Part shown: piece after piece, positions 17,145 through 27,615 of the stretch | Numbering within the stretch: position 1 is the first letter of the stretch | How the letters are laid out: each line of letters starts with the position of its first letter | DNA from: Candidatus Burkholderia humilis | GTDB lineage: Bacteria > Pseudomonadota > Gammaproteobacteria > Burkholderiales > Burkholderiaceae | Direction of reading: 5' to 3' | Assembly: GCA_001184405.1 (NCBI GenBank) | Contig: LFMX01000030.1 | Coordinates: 1-54,518 of the forward strand | DNA length: 54,518 bases | The notes under the pieces: model-generated | The model's input: the letters and a program-made list of their open reading frames with translations, nothing else | The model's database searches: none | What the model was told of the DNA's origin: nothing | Program-made: the position numbers and the translations under genes

Positions 17145-20100
17145 TCAGTCCGGCTCCAGCGCCGAAGACGCACCCAAGGGCACCGAAACGCCCGATGCAC
17201 CCGACGCACTCGATACCCCCGACGCGCGCGAACTCGAACCCGCCGACGAAAACAACCGCATCCACGAATTAAACCGCCGCGCGTACGACAGATCGACGCC
17301 CTCGTACGTGCCGCCATACGCCGTCACCGACCAGAATCGCGACAACGCGAGCGTCGCCTTGACCGCGTTCTGCGCCGATTGCAGCCCTTGCTCGTAGCCG
17401 AGCACGAGCCGCTCGTTGATCGCCTTCGACAGCATCACGACTTGCGGATCGGTCAGCCCGACTTCGCTCGATCCGACCGTGAACTCGTCCAGCCCGATCG
17501 TCTGCGCGATCTTCGCCCCTCCGCGGCTGCCGAGCAGCGCGAGCGCGCTGGTCATCGCACTTTGCTGGCCGACGTTATTGCCCTGATCCGTGCCATGCCT
17601 GAACAGCAGCCACGACAGCTTTTCGTTGTCCGGCACGTTCGGCTCGGAGATCAGCTTGGCGACGGGCGCCTGCACCGTGCCCGTCACCTGCACGCCCGCT
17701 TCGACTTCCTGATTGCGCCGCATCGCGAGGATATTGAGGCCGGGATTGGCCACCGGTCCGTTGAATGTAAAGAAGCCGTTTTCGATGTTCAGCTTGCGGC
17801 CGAACGCGATGTAGCTCGAACCGGGCGTCGTCACGCGCATGTTGCCGACCGCGCGCAGCGGCATGTTCGGCGCACTCATCGCGGTGATCGTGCCTTGCAG
17901 CCCGAGATCCGCGCCCTTGAAGCGGAAACGCTGTCCCAGATCGATGTCGATATTCGCGCGCGGCGTGAACGGCCCGACCGGTTTTTCGGTCGCGGCCACG
18001 GTCTGCTGCTTCGTGTTCTCGCCCTTCACGGTGCCATCGGGACGCACGATCACGACGTCATCGCCAAGCGACGGTGCGGAGCTTTCAGGTAGATCGAAGA
18101 GCGCATGATCGACGGTGAACTTGCCATCGATCGCCATGCCGCCCTGCAAGCCCGCGTTGGCGATCTTCGCGCTGCCCGACAGCGACAATTCCCGGTCCGG
18201 CGGTGCAAACAGCTCCAGCTTGTCCGCGATAATGCTCGCCGTCAGATCCGGCTGCTGCTGATCGAGCCGCACTTGGCCGGTCGCGCGCAGCGTGCCGCTC
18301 GCGCCATGAAACTCGACCTGCTGCAAATCGACGAGATTTTCCGCCAGCTTGATGCGGATGATGCCATCCTTCAACTGCACACCCTGATCGACGATCGTCG
18401 CGGAAATATTGTCGCCGTTGAGCGTGCCCGACAGCGTCGGTTTCGCGACGATGCCTGCGATCACCAGCTTCAGCGCAATTTTCCCGCCGAGCAGATAGTT
18501 CGCGCCGAGCAGGCCGCCCGTCGTGCGCAGTTCGGGCACGTTCGCGTTGATGGCGCCGGTGAGCGGCGCGTTATCGTCGATGGTCAGAATGCCGTCGCGA
18601 TTCACGAGCGCCGTCTGCACGTTCACATCGATCACGCCGATGCGGCTCACCTGCGCATACAGCAACGCGTTCAACCGATTTCCGTCGCTGAAATCCGCGC
18701 GCGCGGTGATATCCGAAAGCCCGAGCGGCGCGATGCCGCGTGTACCGTCGATCATCACGTCGCCGGTGCGGCGCTTGATCTGCGCGTAACCGGTCGCAGT
18801 TGAACCGAGCGAAAAATTCCAGTCGCCGTCGAACACGAGATCGGTGCGAATCGGCGGCTCTTCGCCGGTCATTTCCTGCCGCACCTCGAACAGATGCGCG
18901 ACGTTCACGTTCGTCAACGTGCCCGCCGACTGCATGTGGCCATTTTCCATCGAGAACGATTTCAGATTGAGCGATGCGCCTTCCGCGACCAGCTGCGTCG
19001 CGCCGAGCACGATGCGCTTGGGCCCATAACTCACCGACAGCGGCGATTGCAGATTCACCGACGGCGTGCCCTTGTTCGTGAGCTTGGCGATCGTGCCGTC
19101 CCAATGCGGGCCATCGGCGGCATCGGTGAATTTGCCCGCTGCGGCCAGCGCGAGATTCACCGGCTGGCCGCGCACTTTGCCCGTGGCCGTCATGTCGAGC
19201 ATGTGATTCATGCGCGTGCCGTTGAGATTCGCATCGAGCGTGGCGATGTCGATGCCATCGGTGCTCGCATCGCGCGCTTTCAACGTGAACACGAGCGCGC
19301 CGTTCGAGCCGTCCTTGATGTCCGCGCGCCCTTCCGCGTGACCGAGCCGGTTCGCGCCGAACACGACGCCATCGGCCTGATAATTCGCCGCCACGTTCGG
19401 ATGCGCGATCGAGCCGGTCAGATCGCCGTCCGCCTTCACCGCGCCCGCAATGCCGAAGCCCAAACGCTCGAGCGACGGCGCATCGATTTTGAAGCGCAGC
19501 CGGTCGCCGGGCGCGCCGAAGCTGCCGCTCAGATCGACATCGTTGCCCGCAATTGACAGCGACGCCTTGCTCGGCAGCACGCGCATGCCCGCGATCTGCA
19601 CCGTGCCTTCGCCCGTGAGCGGCAGATTGTCGTACATGCTGTCGGCGAGCTTGAACGTGGCTTTCGTCGTCAGCGTCGGCGCGAGCTGGCCGGCTGCGGC
19701 GAGCGTGCCGTTCACGCGCGCTTCAACCGGCTTCTTGGCGGTTGCGCCTTTTTTGCCCGGCGCGGGTTTCTGTTCGATCAACTGCTCGGTCAGTTGCAGC
19801 GGATTGAAGTCGATGAATTTCGCCTTCAGGTCGTAGCTCGAATGCGCGTCTTTCTTGAGCACGCCGTTCGCCTCGACGCGGCCCTTTCCGACCGTCAGCT
19901 TCACGTCATCCAGCGTAGTCTGCTTCGAATCGAGCCTGACCTTGGCTTGCGCGCGGATCGCGGTCGGATCGTTGAGATCGGCGGTGATCGACTGCTTGTC
20001 GCCATCCAGCACGATACCCACCGGTCCCGCGAAATCCGTCGGACGCACGCTCGGTTCGATCGCGTTCAGATCGAGTTTCGCGATTTTCAGATCGAACTGG

Positions 20101-21278
20101 CCCTTGCCGCCCGCGAGCTTCCCGCTGCCGGTAACGGTCGCGCTCTTCAGCAGCCGCACGTTCAGATCGGTGATGCTTTGTTCGGATGTGTCGAGCCTGA
20201 CGTTGGCGTGCGCATCGATCAGCGGCAGCAATTTTTTATCGATGGAACCGGGCTTCGCGTTCACGATCGACACCGGCCCGCTCACGACGAAATCCTTCGC
20301 GCCTTCGACCGGTTTCACTTCGGCGCGCACCGCGAGATCGGCTTTGGGCGCGCCCGCCGCGAACGCCTGCGGATTCACGTGATCGACCGTGACGAGCGCG
20401 GATTTCAGCGGCACGTCAGCGAACGGCAGCGCTTCGACGTGCGCCTGACCCTTGAGCTTCATGCCGCTCGCGTCGATATCCGCGATCAAGTCTTCCAGCG
20501 ATCCGGACAGGCGCGCGCTCACGTTGACCGCTTCGTTGTTGACCTTGCCGGCGTAGCCCGCATCGCCGGAAAGCGGGAACGGACGCGCACCGCCATCGAG
20601 TTTCAGCGCGGCCGTGACGAAGCCGAACGGCGTGTCGAGCCGCTGCACGGTCGCCTGGTGATGCTGCCCGTCGCTCGCGCCGTTGAAGCGTAATCCCGAA
20701 AATTCGGTCGTCGTCGTGCCCTGATGCAGCCGCAGTTTGTCGACGGAAAGATCGCGGATGGCGAGCTGAATTGGAATGCGCAAATCCTTCGGCAACTCGG
20801 TCTTCTTGCTCGGCTCGTTTGACGGCGCGATGCGCGCATCGATCGTCCCGACGTGCAGATAATCGATCGTGAAACGCAGCGGCTCGCGCGTGAGCGCCCA
20901 ACGCCCGGACACGCTATCCACGGCGATATCGGTGCCCTTGCCGTCCTTCCAGTGCACATCGCGCAACTGCACACCCGACGCGATCGAGCCGCCGTCGAGC
21001 TTGCCGCTCAACTGGCCTTTTAGCAGCGATGTCGCGGCCTGCCACGCGTAGCGCGTGCCGCGATCCGTCGTCAGCGCGTAAAAAACCGTTCCCACCGCGA
21101 TGCCGATAATCAGTACGACGACGAGCACGAGCACGCCGATCCAGCGCGCAAGACGACGCCAGCCGCTTCGCTTCGGCTTCGGCTTCGGCTTCGGCGCTTG
21201 CTGCGCGTGCTCGCCGTTGCCGCCGCCGAAAGAAGCCGGTTCGTCAGCGTTCGGTTGCTCGTTCTTCTGGTCGGTCAT
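17145..21278 (-). CDS. tamB: Translocation and assembly module protein TamB
   Basis: 1377 residues, intact. The N-terminus MTDQKNEQPNADEPASFGGG is cytoplasmic and polar, followed by one membrane anchor (WIGVLVLVVVLIIGIAVGTVFYAL). A very long periplasmic repetitive beta-helix follows, rich in alternating hydrophobic strands. The C-terminal DUF490 domain contains LSWLLFRHGTDQG and GYEQGLQSAQNAV. TamB bridges the inner and outer membranes, partners TamA, and takes part in lipid transport or autotransporter assembly. It follows tamA by 30 bp in one operon. The tail is serine/alanine rich (SSAGSSSRASGVSSASGASG). No lesion is seen, notable for a target of 4.1 kb. Confidence 0.94.
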   Translation of the reverse strand: MTDQKNEQPNADEPASFGGGNGEHAQQAPKPKPKPKRSGWRRLARWIGVLVLVVVLIIGIAVGTVFYALTTDRGTRYAWQAATSLLKGQLSGKLDGGSIASGVQLRDVHWKDGKGTDIAVDSVSGRWALTREPLRFTIDYLHVGTIDARIAPSNEPSKKTELPKDLRIPIQLAIRDLSVDKLRLHQGTTTTEFSGLRFNGASDGQHHQATVQRLDTPFGFVTAALKLDGGARPFPLSGDAGYAGKVNNEAVNVSARLSGSLEDLIADIDASGMKLKGQAHVEALPFADVPLKSALVTVDHVNPQAFAAGAPKADLAVRAEVKPVEGAKDFVVSGPVSIVNAKPGSIDKKLLPLIDAHANVRLDTSEQSITDLNVRLLKSATVTGSGKLAGGKGQFDLKIAKLDLNAIEPSVRPTDFAGPVGIVLDGDKQSITADLNDPTAIRAQAKVRLDSKQTTLDDVKLTVGKGRVEANGVLKKDAHSSYDLKAKFIDFNPLQLTEQLIEQKPAPGKKGATAKKPVEARVNGTLAAAGQLAPTLTTKATFKLADSMYDNLPLTGEGTVQIAGMRVLPSKASLSIAGNDVDLSGSFGAPGDRLRFKIDAPSLERLGFGIAGAVKADGDLTGSIAHPNVAANYQADGVVFGANRLGHAEGRADIKDGSNGALVFTLKARDASTDGIDIATLDANLNGTRMNHMLDMTATGKVRGQPVNLALAAAGKFTDAADGPHWDGTIAKLTNKGTPSVNLQSPLSVSYGPKRIVLGATQLVAEGASLNLKSFSMENGHMQSAGTLTNVNVAHLFEVRQEMTGEEPPIRTDLVFDGDWNFSLGSTATGYAQIKRRTGDVMIDGTRGIAPLGLSDITARADFSDGNRLNALLYAQVSRIGVIDVNVQTALVNRDGILTIDDNAPLTGAINANVPELRTTGGLLGANYLLGGKIALKLVIAGIVAKPTLSGTLNGDNISATIVDQGVQLKDGIIRIKLAENLVDLQQVEFHGASGTLRATGQVRLDQQQPDLTASIIADKLELFAPPDRELSLSGSAKIANAGLQGGMAIDGKFTVDHALFDLPESSAPSLGDDVVIVRPDGTVKGENTKQQTVAATEKPVGPFTPRANIDIDLGQRFRFKGADLGLQGTITAMSAPNMPLRAVGNMRVTTPGSSYIAFGRKLNIENGFFTFNGPVANPGLNILAMRRNQEVEAGVQVTGTVQAPVAKLISEPNVPDNEKLSWLLFRHGTDQGNNVGQQSAMTSALALLGSRGGAKIAQTIGLDEFTVGSSEVGLTDPQVVMLSKAINERLVLGYEQGLQSAQNAVKATLALSRFWSVTAYGGTYEGVDLSYARRFNSWMRLFSSAGSSSRASGVSSASGASGVSVPLGASSALEPD

Positions 21279-21308
21279 GCGGTTTGAGATTCCCTGATCG
21301 TTTCAGTA

Positions 21309-23063
21309 TCAGAACGCGATGCCCAGCGTCAGATACGGCTTGATGCTCTTGTTCTTCAGCCCGTAAGCCAGGTCGACATTCACTGGCCCGACCGGACTGC
21401 GCCAGCGTGCGCCGAAGCCCACGCCCGGCTGGAACACGCGCTCGCCCCACGTATCGGTCGCCGTGCCGATATCGAAAAACACCGCGCCGCCCCTGTCGTG
21501 CGTGAACCAGTGCTGATATTCGCTGCTACCGGTGACCATGTACTTGGTCGGCAAAATCGAGCCATCGACGTTATTGCCGATACTCAGATAGCTGTAACCG
21601 CGCACCGAATTCGCGCCGCCCGCGCGAAACAGCAGCGACGCCGGAACGCCCGTCGACGGCCCGCTCGTGAACACGCCGCCGAACTCCGCGCGAAACACGA
21701 GAATGTCGCGCTTGCCGAGCGGCACGTACTGGCTCGCGTTGGTGTAAAGGCGCGCGAAGGTCTGATCCGTCATCACGCCCTTCACAGCGAAGCTCGCTTC
21801 CGCGCGCACGATATTGCCGCTGCGCGGAAAGAGCGGATCGTCGACATTGCGGCGCACCCATGTCCACGCGGGCACGAGCGCGCGCGCCGTCGACGGATTC
21901 GGCAGGTTCTGCGTCAGCCGGTCGTCATAAAACATCAGCAAAAACGTCGTGTCGATGTTCTGTCGCGAGCGCTGCACGCCCACGCGCGCGCTGTAGATGT
22001 TCGTGTACGATACGTTGGTGATCGTGTACGAACCGAACACGGCGTTGACCCAGCCATGCGAATCGGGCGGCATCGCGAGTTGCACGCGTCCGTATTGCTG
22101 CGTCTGATCGAGCCGGCCGGAAATGGTGAACGGATACGCCTTGCCGAAGGTATCCAGATAGCTATACGCGCCCTGAATATGAAAACCTGTGTCCGTCGCG
22201 TAACCCACGCCGTAACGGATGCTGTTGTACGGGTACTCGCTCACCTTCACGTGCATCGGCGTTTCGGTGGGCTTGTTGACGTCGCTGTCCGTATCGATGG
22301 CCACGCTCGCGTAATACGGCGTGTTCTGCACCTGCCGCTGAAGTTCGTTCAGGCGCGCGACATCGTAAACCTCGCCCGGCTGAATCGGATTCACATGATC
22401 GATGATCCACGCCGGATACCGCTTCGTCCCGCTGATGTCGAGCTTGCCGAGCGTGAAGGTCGGGCCGCTGTCGAATGTGACGGAAAGATCGGCGATCTGT
22501 GTGCGCGGATTGATGCGCGTCTGCGACTTCACGATTTTCGCGCCGAGATAGCGCTTCGATTGCAGCGCCCGGAGCGCGGTGTTCTTGGCGTCGTCCCACG
22601 TGCTCTGCGTGAAAGGATCGCCTTCGTTGATCGAAAACGCGAAACGCGCGGCGTTTTCCTGCGCGCGGTCCTCGGTCGTCACCGCGCCCTGAAAATGCAG
22701 TTGCACGGACGCCACTTTCGTTTGCGGCCCCGGATCGACGGACAATTTGATGACGCGCTTGCCGTCGTCGGTCGTCACATCCGTGCGCACGACGGGCGTG
22801 AAATAGCCTGCGGTCGCGATCAGATCGCGCACGTCTTTCGGCGCGGCGGTCACGAGGAACTGGAACTGGTCGTCGCTGACATCGTCGCGCTTGGCGAAAC
22901 GCGACAGGTCGAGATGCTCCTTGAGCAGACTCTTGACGCTGCGCGGCGCGTCGATATCGACCGTGTATTTGGCTTCGGCCGGCGCCGATGCGAGCGCGGA
23001 ACATGCCGCCAGCGCCAAAACCCATGCGCTCGCGCGCGGTCTTGTTTCGGACAGGCCGCGCAT
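21309..23063 (-). CDS. tamA: Autotransporter assembly factor TamA (Omp85 family)
   Basis: 584 residues from MRGLSETRPRASAWV; the signal peptide ends near APAEA. POTRA repeats cover about 30-270 (SVDPGPQTKVASVQLHFQGAV, VTFDSGPTFTLGKLDISG). A 16-strand barrel follows with the Omp85 lid-loop motif VRGYSY and ends in Phe (TLGIAF), the BAM recognition signal. It acts in the outer membrane with TamB. A longer reading (to 23165) adds 34 residues without signal-peptide character, so the internal ATG was preferred. It is followed closely by tamB. Confidence 0.94.
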   Translation of the reverse strand: MRGLSETRPRASAWVLALAACSALASAPAEAKYTVDIDAPRSVKSLLKEHLDLSRFAKRDDVSDDQFQFLVTAAPKDVRDLIATAGYFTPVVRTDVTTDDGKRVIKLSVDPGPQTKVASVQLHFQGAVTTEDRAQENAARFAFSINEGDPFTQSTWDDAKNTALRALQSKRYLGAKIVKSQTRINPRTQIADLSVTFDSGPTFTLGKLDISGTKRYPAWIIDHVNPIQPGEVYDVARLNELQRQVQNTPYYASVAIDTDSDVNKPTETPMHVKVSEYPYNSIRYGVGYATDTGFHIQGAYSYLDTFGKAYPFTISGRLDQTQQYGRVQLAMPPDSHGWVNAVFGSYTITNVSYTNIYSARVGVQRSRQNIDTTFLLMFYDDRLTQNLPNPSTARALVPAWTWVRRNVDDPLFPRSGNIVRAEASFAVKGVMTDQTFARLYTNASQYVPLGKRDILVFRAEFGGVFTSGPSTGVPASLLFRAGGANSVRGYSYLSIGNNVDGSILPTKYMVTGSSEYQHWFTHDRGGAVFFDIGTATDTWGERVFQPGVGFGARWRSPVGPVNVDLAYGLKNKSIKPYLTLGIAF

Positions 23064-23415
23064 CGCGCGCAGCGGATCAAACGAACGCCCCGCCAAACGT
23101 GACCTCCGGCATCGGATTAAGTGAAAGGGAAAGCGCCCCGGAAAGCCCGCTGACGATCTGAGCATCGCGGCAAAACTGCGCAGGCGCTATTTCACCACAT
23201 CGGGCCGGACGGCCGCGGTAAAAAACCCGCGCGGGCCGTGCGCTCTTGGACGGCGCCGCGCGCGCCGGGTTCCATCGAATCAGGCAATTCGCGCCGCTTC
23301 GCGCGGATGCGTCGCCCTCTCCCGCTTGCGGTAAAATTCCGAATTTGCCGCGGCCCGCGCCGCGCACTTGCCATTCCCACGAACCGCACGAATCAACGGA
23401 AGCCGGAGCCGGATC
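23064..23415. other. Intergenic region between divergent tamA and DUF3460
   Basis: A gene-free 352 bp of high GC between divergent operons. It must hold promoters for both, but no convincing -35/-10 pair, hairpin or repeat could be picked out by eye. Short open frames on both strands lack recognisable products. Confidence 0.5.
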
Positions 23416-23601
23416 ATGTATCAGTCGGACATCACCCAGTTCATCAATCAATTGAAAGAAAAGAAGCCGACGCTGGAAGAAGAACAGCGCCGCGGCCGCG
23501 CACTCCTGTGGGACAAGCAGCCAATCGACCTCGATGAGCGCCAGCGCCAGCAGCAGTCGCGCGTGCAGCAGACATCGTGGGTCTACTACCAGAATTTCTG
23601 A
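23416..23601 (+). CDS. DUF3460 family protein
   Basis: 61 residues starting MYQSDITQFINQLKEKKP. It is rich in Gln, Glu and Arg (RQRQQQSRVQQ) and ends SWVYYQNF. DUF3460 is a short betaproteobacterial family of unknown function often found directly before scpA, as here: the scpA GTG start begins two bases after this stop. The start was moved from a longer open frame to the internal ATG, which fits the family N-terminus. Function is unknown. Confidence 0.85.
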   Translation: MYQSDITQFINQLKEKKPTLEEEQRRGRALLWDKQPIDLDERQRQQQSRVQQTSWVYYQNF

Positions 23602-23603
23602 TT

Positions 23604-24494
23604 GTGAGTACGGCCGGCCGCGAGCCTTCCGCTGACAAGCACGAAGGCTCGAAGGAAGACCGCGCCGTGGCCCTTGCCACGCCCGCGACCAATTCGACGC
23701 CCGATACCATCGACGGCGGCGCGATCGCGCATCTATACGGCGAGCCGCTCTGGAAGCTGCCGACGGATCTCTACATTCCGCCCGACGCGCTCGAAGTCTT
23801 TCTCGAAGCGTTCGAAGGGCCGCTGGACCTGCTGCTCTACCTCATCCGCAAGCAGAATTTCAACGTGCTCGACATCCCGATGGCGGATGTCACCGCGCAA
23901 TATCTCGGCTATGTCGATCAGATTCGCCAGTCGAATCTGGAACTGGCGTCGGAATATCTGCTGATGGCCGCGATGCTGATCGAAATCAAATCGCACATGC
24001 TGCTGCCGGTCAAGAAGGTCGATACCGGCGAGGAAGCCGAAGATCCGCGCGCCGAGCTCGTGCGCCGTTTGCTCGAGTACGAGCAGATGAAACTCGCCGC
24101 ACAGAAGATCGACCAGTTGCCGCAACTCGGCCGGGATTTTCTGCGCGCGGACATTTATATTGAACAGTCGGTCGAGCAGCGTTTTCCGGACGTCGACATG
24201 AACGACCTGCGCGCCGCGTGGGCCGACGTCATCAAGCGCGCGAAGCTCGTGCAGCATCACAAGATTTCGCGCGAGGAATTGTCCGTGCGTGAACACATGA
24301 GCGTGATCCTGCGGCGTCTGCAAACCGCACGCTTCATGGAATTCACCGAACTTTTCGATACCTCGCGCGGCGTGCCGGTGGTCGTGGTGAATTTCATCGC
24401 CATGCTGGAGCTGTCGCGCGAATCGCTGATCGAGATCACGCAGGCCGAACCTTACGCGCCTATTTACGTGCGGCTCGCGTATTCTCCAGCCTAG
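23604..24494 (+). CDS. scpA: Segregation and condensation protein A (kleisin)
   Basis: 296 residues with a GTG start two bases after the DUF3460 stop. ScpA is the kleisin that joins SMC heads with ScpB for chromosome condensation. FEGPLDLLLYLIRKQNFNVLDIPM is the conserved N-terminal SMC-neck helix; SEYLLMAAMLIEIKSHMLLP follows. The C-terminal winged helix (ISREELSVREHMSVILRRLQ, FTELFDTSRGVPVVVVNFIAMLEL) binds the SMC cap. The N-terminal extension of about 60 residues is common in Burkholderia. The stop is TAG, which matters for judging the many in-frame TAG codons elsewhere. Intact. Confidence 0.96.
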   Translation: MSTAGREPSADKHEGSKEDRAVALATPATNSTPDTIDGGAIAHLYGEPLWKLPTDLYIPPDALEVFLEAFEGPLDLLLYLIRKQNFNVLDIPMADVTAQYLGYVDQIRQSNLELASEYLLMAAMLIEIKSHMLLPVKKVDTGEEAEDPRAELVRRLLEYEQMKLAAQKIDQLPQLGRDFLRADIYIEQSVEQRFPDVDMNDLRAAWADVIKRAKLVQHHKISREELSVREHMSVILRRLQTARFMEFTELFDTSRGVPVVVVNFIAMLELSRESLIEITQAEPYAPIYVRLAYSPA

Positions 24495-25391
<897 letters not shown>

Positions 25392-25405
25392 AGTCAAGGA
25401 ATATC

Positions 25406-25792
25406 ATGCAGCGCACCATGCTGAAATCGAAGATTCACCGCGCAACCGTCACGCACTGCGAGCTTCATTACGAAGGCTCGTGCGCCATCGACGAAGATTT
25501 GCTCGAAGCGGCGAATCTGCTGGAAAACGAGCAGATCGACATCTGGAACGTGAACAACGGCGAGCGCCTGACCACGTACGCGATTAAGGGCGAACGCGGC
25601 AGCGGCATGATTTCGCTGAACGGCTCGGCTGCGCGGCGCGCGCAATTGGGCGATCTGGTGATCATCGCGGCGTTCTCGAGCGTCGACGAAGAAGAGATCA
25701 AGGCGGGCTGGAAGCCGAACCTCGTGTTCGTGGATGGCGATAACCGCATCAAGGGCAGCCGCGATCACGTGCCGACGCAGAACTGGACGTAA
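25406..25792 (+). CDS. panD: Aspartate 1-decarboxylase (pyruvoyl) precursor
   Basis: 128 residues. Self-cleavage at Gly-Ser in HYEGSCAID makes the N-terminal pyruvoyl group that decarboxylates aspartate to beta-alanine. The active-site Tyr and Lys are in [12 protein letters not shown] and [10 protein letters not shown]. Start at [20 protein letters not shown] with AAGGA before it. A slightly longer reading (MKSRNI) is less likely. A terminator lies about 20 bases after the stop, closing the panC-panD unit. Confidence 0.97.
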   Translation: MQRTMLKSKIHRATVTHCELHYEGSCAIDEDLLEAANLLENEQIDIWNVNNGERLTTYAIKGERGSGMISLNGSAARRAQLGDLVIIAAFSSVDEEEIKAGWKPNLVFVDGDNRIKGSRDHVPTQNWT

Positions 25793-25812
25793 TCGCTTCG
25801 CTCGAGTCGTTG

Positions 25813-25849
25813 AAAAGCCGGCGCTTCCCCACGGAACGCCGGCTTTTTT
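25813..25849 (+). terminator. Intrinsic terminator after panD
   Basis: AAAAGCCGGCG, a loop, CGCCGGC and a run of T. The A run on the left allows use by the convergent DUF4440 gene as well. Confidence 0.9.
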
Positions 25850-25862
25850 ATGGGCGATGGGT

Positions 25863-26330
25863 TTATCGCTTGGGCGGCGGTGAGTTGGTCGTCCAGATAT
25901 CGCGATGCTGCTTCCACTGCCCCTTCACGCGCTTCCAGATGACGACGTAATCGCCCGCGTCGTACACCTTGCCCGCCTCGCCCGGCACCGACCATTTGCC
26001 GACTTCGTATGCGGTGTCGCCGCGCGCATCGACTTCGACGGTGGTGAGCTTGATCGACTTGAGGCCGGAATCGATGGCGTTCTGCCAGAAACGCGTGACG
26101 GCCTGCCGTCCGCTGACGACGTGATCGTTGGCCGGCAACAGCTTCGCCGATTCCGTGTACGTCGCCGCGATACCCGCGGCATCGCTCCGGCTCACGGCTT
26201 GTTCGAACCGCCGGTTGCTCGCTTCGATCGACGCGCGCGCCGCGCACTGCGCGTACACGATGCCTCCCGGACCGGACAGCATCACAAAGCCGATTGAGCA
26301 GACGATTGCGCGACTAATGGTGTTTCGCAT
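25863..26330 (-). CDS. Exported SnoaL/DUF4440-like protein
   Basis: 155 residues. A signal peptide (MRNTISRAIVCSIGFVML to about VYAQ) precedes a cystatin-like alpha+beta fold of the SgcJ/EcaC or DUF4440 type: NRRFEQAVSRSDAAGIAATYTESAKLLP, then RQAVTRFWQNAIDSGLKSI, then DYVVIWKRVKGQWKQHRDIW. Members include ketosteroid isomerase-like enzymes and binding proteins; the actual role is unknown. Frame intact. It converges on the panD terminator. Confidence 0.78.
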   Translation of the reverse strand: MRNTISRAIVCSIGFVMLSGPGGIVYAQCAARASIEASNRRFEQAVSRSDAAGIAATYTESAKLLPANDHVVSGRQAVTRFWQNAIDSGLKSIKLTTVEVDARGDTAYEVGKWSVPGEAGKVYDAGDYVVIWKRVKGQWKQHRDIWTTNSPPPKR

Positions 26331-26419
26331 GGAGCGTCTCTTGACGTCGGACCGCTCAAAGAACGAGGCGCGCGGTCCTGCTTGTTATTTAAGCGTAAGG
26401 AAAGCGCAAATTACAGCCG

Positions 26420-27045
26420 TCACTTCTTCTCGACCCATTCGATGATCGGCGCCCACTGCTCCAGATCCTTCTCGACCCAGCTTTTCGCGACGTCCCAAAT
26501 CGTCAGACCGTGCGCGGCAAGTTGCACGTAGTTCTGCGTATCGCGCAAAAAGCCAAGCACCGGCAAGTCCAGCCCTTCGACGAAGCGGTGCAGCTGATCC
26601 GCCGAACGCGTGCGCGCATCGACCCGCATGCCGACGACGCCGACCTGAATCGCGCCCTTGCGCACGGCCTTTTCCTTCGAGAGCCGCGTCAGAAAGTCCT
26701 GCGTTGCGAGATGTCGAACATCGACGGTTGCAGCGGCACGATCACCTTGTCGGCGATATCGAGCGCCAGTCCGAGCCGGTTGCTGTGGATGCCGGAGGAT
26801 GTATCGACGACAGCTTTCTCCAATCCTTTCGGCGGCTTCGCGGGCGAATCGACATCGAGCGCCCATTCTTCGATCTTCGGCAACATCTCCACGCGCAGCG
26901 ACAGCCACGCGTGCGACGAGCGCTGCTTGTCGAGATCGGCGAGCGCGACCCATTCGCCATTCGCCGCGAAATGCCCGGCCAGATTGGTTGCGCGCGTGCT
27001 TTTGCCGACGCCGCCCTTTGGATTTGTCACCACGATCACGGTCAT
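26420..27045 (-). pseudogene. ParA/MinD-like ATPase, one frameshift
   Basis: Starts MTVIVVTNPKGGVGKSTRAT with a deviant Walker A motif, then LADLDKQRSSHAWL (Walker A' region) and VVDTSSGIHSNRLGLALDIADKVIVPLQPSMFDI. One base is missing near 26718; the next frame continues ATQDFLTRLSKEKAVRKG, VGVVGMRVDARTRSADQL and ends at 26420. There is no parB partner nearby, so it was probably an orphan ParA of unknown cargo (protein positioning or plasmid relic), not chromosome segregation. The ATPase domain is cut after its central sheet, so activity is unlikely. Confidence 0.87.
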
Positions 27046-27201
27046 GAAGTGTCCTGGAATTTGTTCGTCGTGGAGGAACAGGTGCATGATTTCGAGCGTT
27101 GATATTATCGGCAAAACGCGGCCAGCCGGCATCTTAGGCCGAACGGCCGTACGGCTTTGCCTTCCTCAACTCGACTGAAAACGCCCACGACCACGACCAC
27201 G

Positions 27202-27615
27202 ATGCTTCGCCCCGACATCACGCTCGACTTTCTGCGCAACCGTCAGAAAGGCCGCCTGCCCGAATTGCTCGGCGTCGAACTGATTTCGCTCGATCAGGGC
27301 GCGCTGGTTGGCGAACTCACGACCCGTCCTAAACTGCGCGCGCCGAACGGGTTTCTGCATGCGGCGACGGTCGTCGGTCTCGCGGATACGTGTTGCGGTT
27401 ACGCGTGCATCGCGCATTTGCCGGAGAAGGCGCAGAACTTCACGACGCTCGAATTGAAGAGCAATCATGTGTCGACGACGCGCGAGGGGAAGATCGTCGC
27501 GAAAGCGAGCGCCGTGCATCTGGGACGCAGCACGCAGGTTTGGGATGCGACCGTCACCAATGGCGATGGCAAGCTGATCGCCATGTTCCGGTGTACTCAG
27601 ATGATTCTTTATTGA
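27202..27615 (+). CDS. PaaI-like hotdog thioesterase
   Basis: 137 residues from [20 protein letters not shown]. Hotdog-fold motifs: [21 protein letters not shown], the helix [21 protein letters not shown], and [21 protein letters not shown]. Such proteins hydrolyse acyl- or aryl-CoA thioesters. The substrate is unknown. Start chosen at the internal ATG because it begins the family-like part; the upstream 15 codons are threonine-rich. It overlaps the cobQ stop region by 7 bp, convergent. Confidence 0.86.
   Translation: MLRPDITLDFLRNRQKGRLPELLGVELISLDQGALVGELTTRPKLRAPNGFLHAATVVGLADTCCGYACIAHLPEKAQNFTTLELKSNHVSTTREGKIVAKASAVHLGRSTQVWDATVTNGDGKLIAMFRCTQMILY

Noticed and set aside
21498..23102. 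534-codon open frame opposite tamA
   Set aside because: Arginine/histidine-rich translation typical of the antisense of high-GC coding DNA; tamA on the other strand has clear domains.
26420..27045. Chromosomal parA for segregation
   Set aside because: No parB or parS-like sites nearby, and the gene is frameshifted; more like an orphan ParA.
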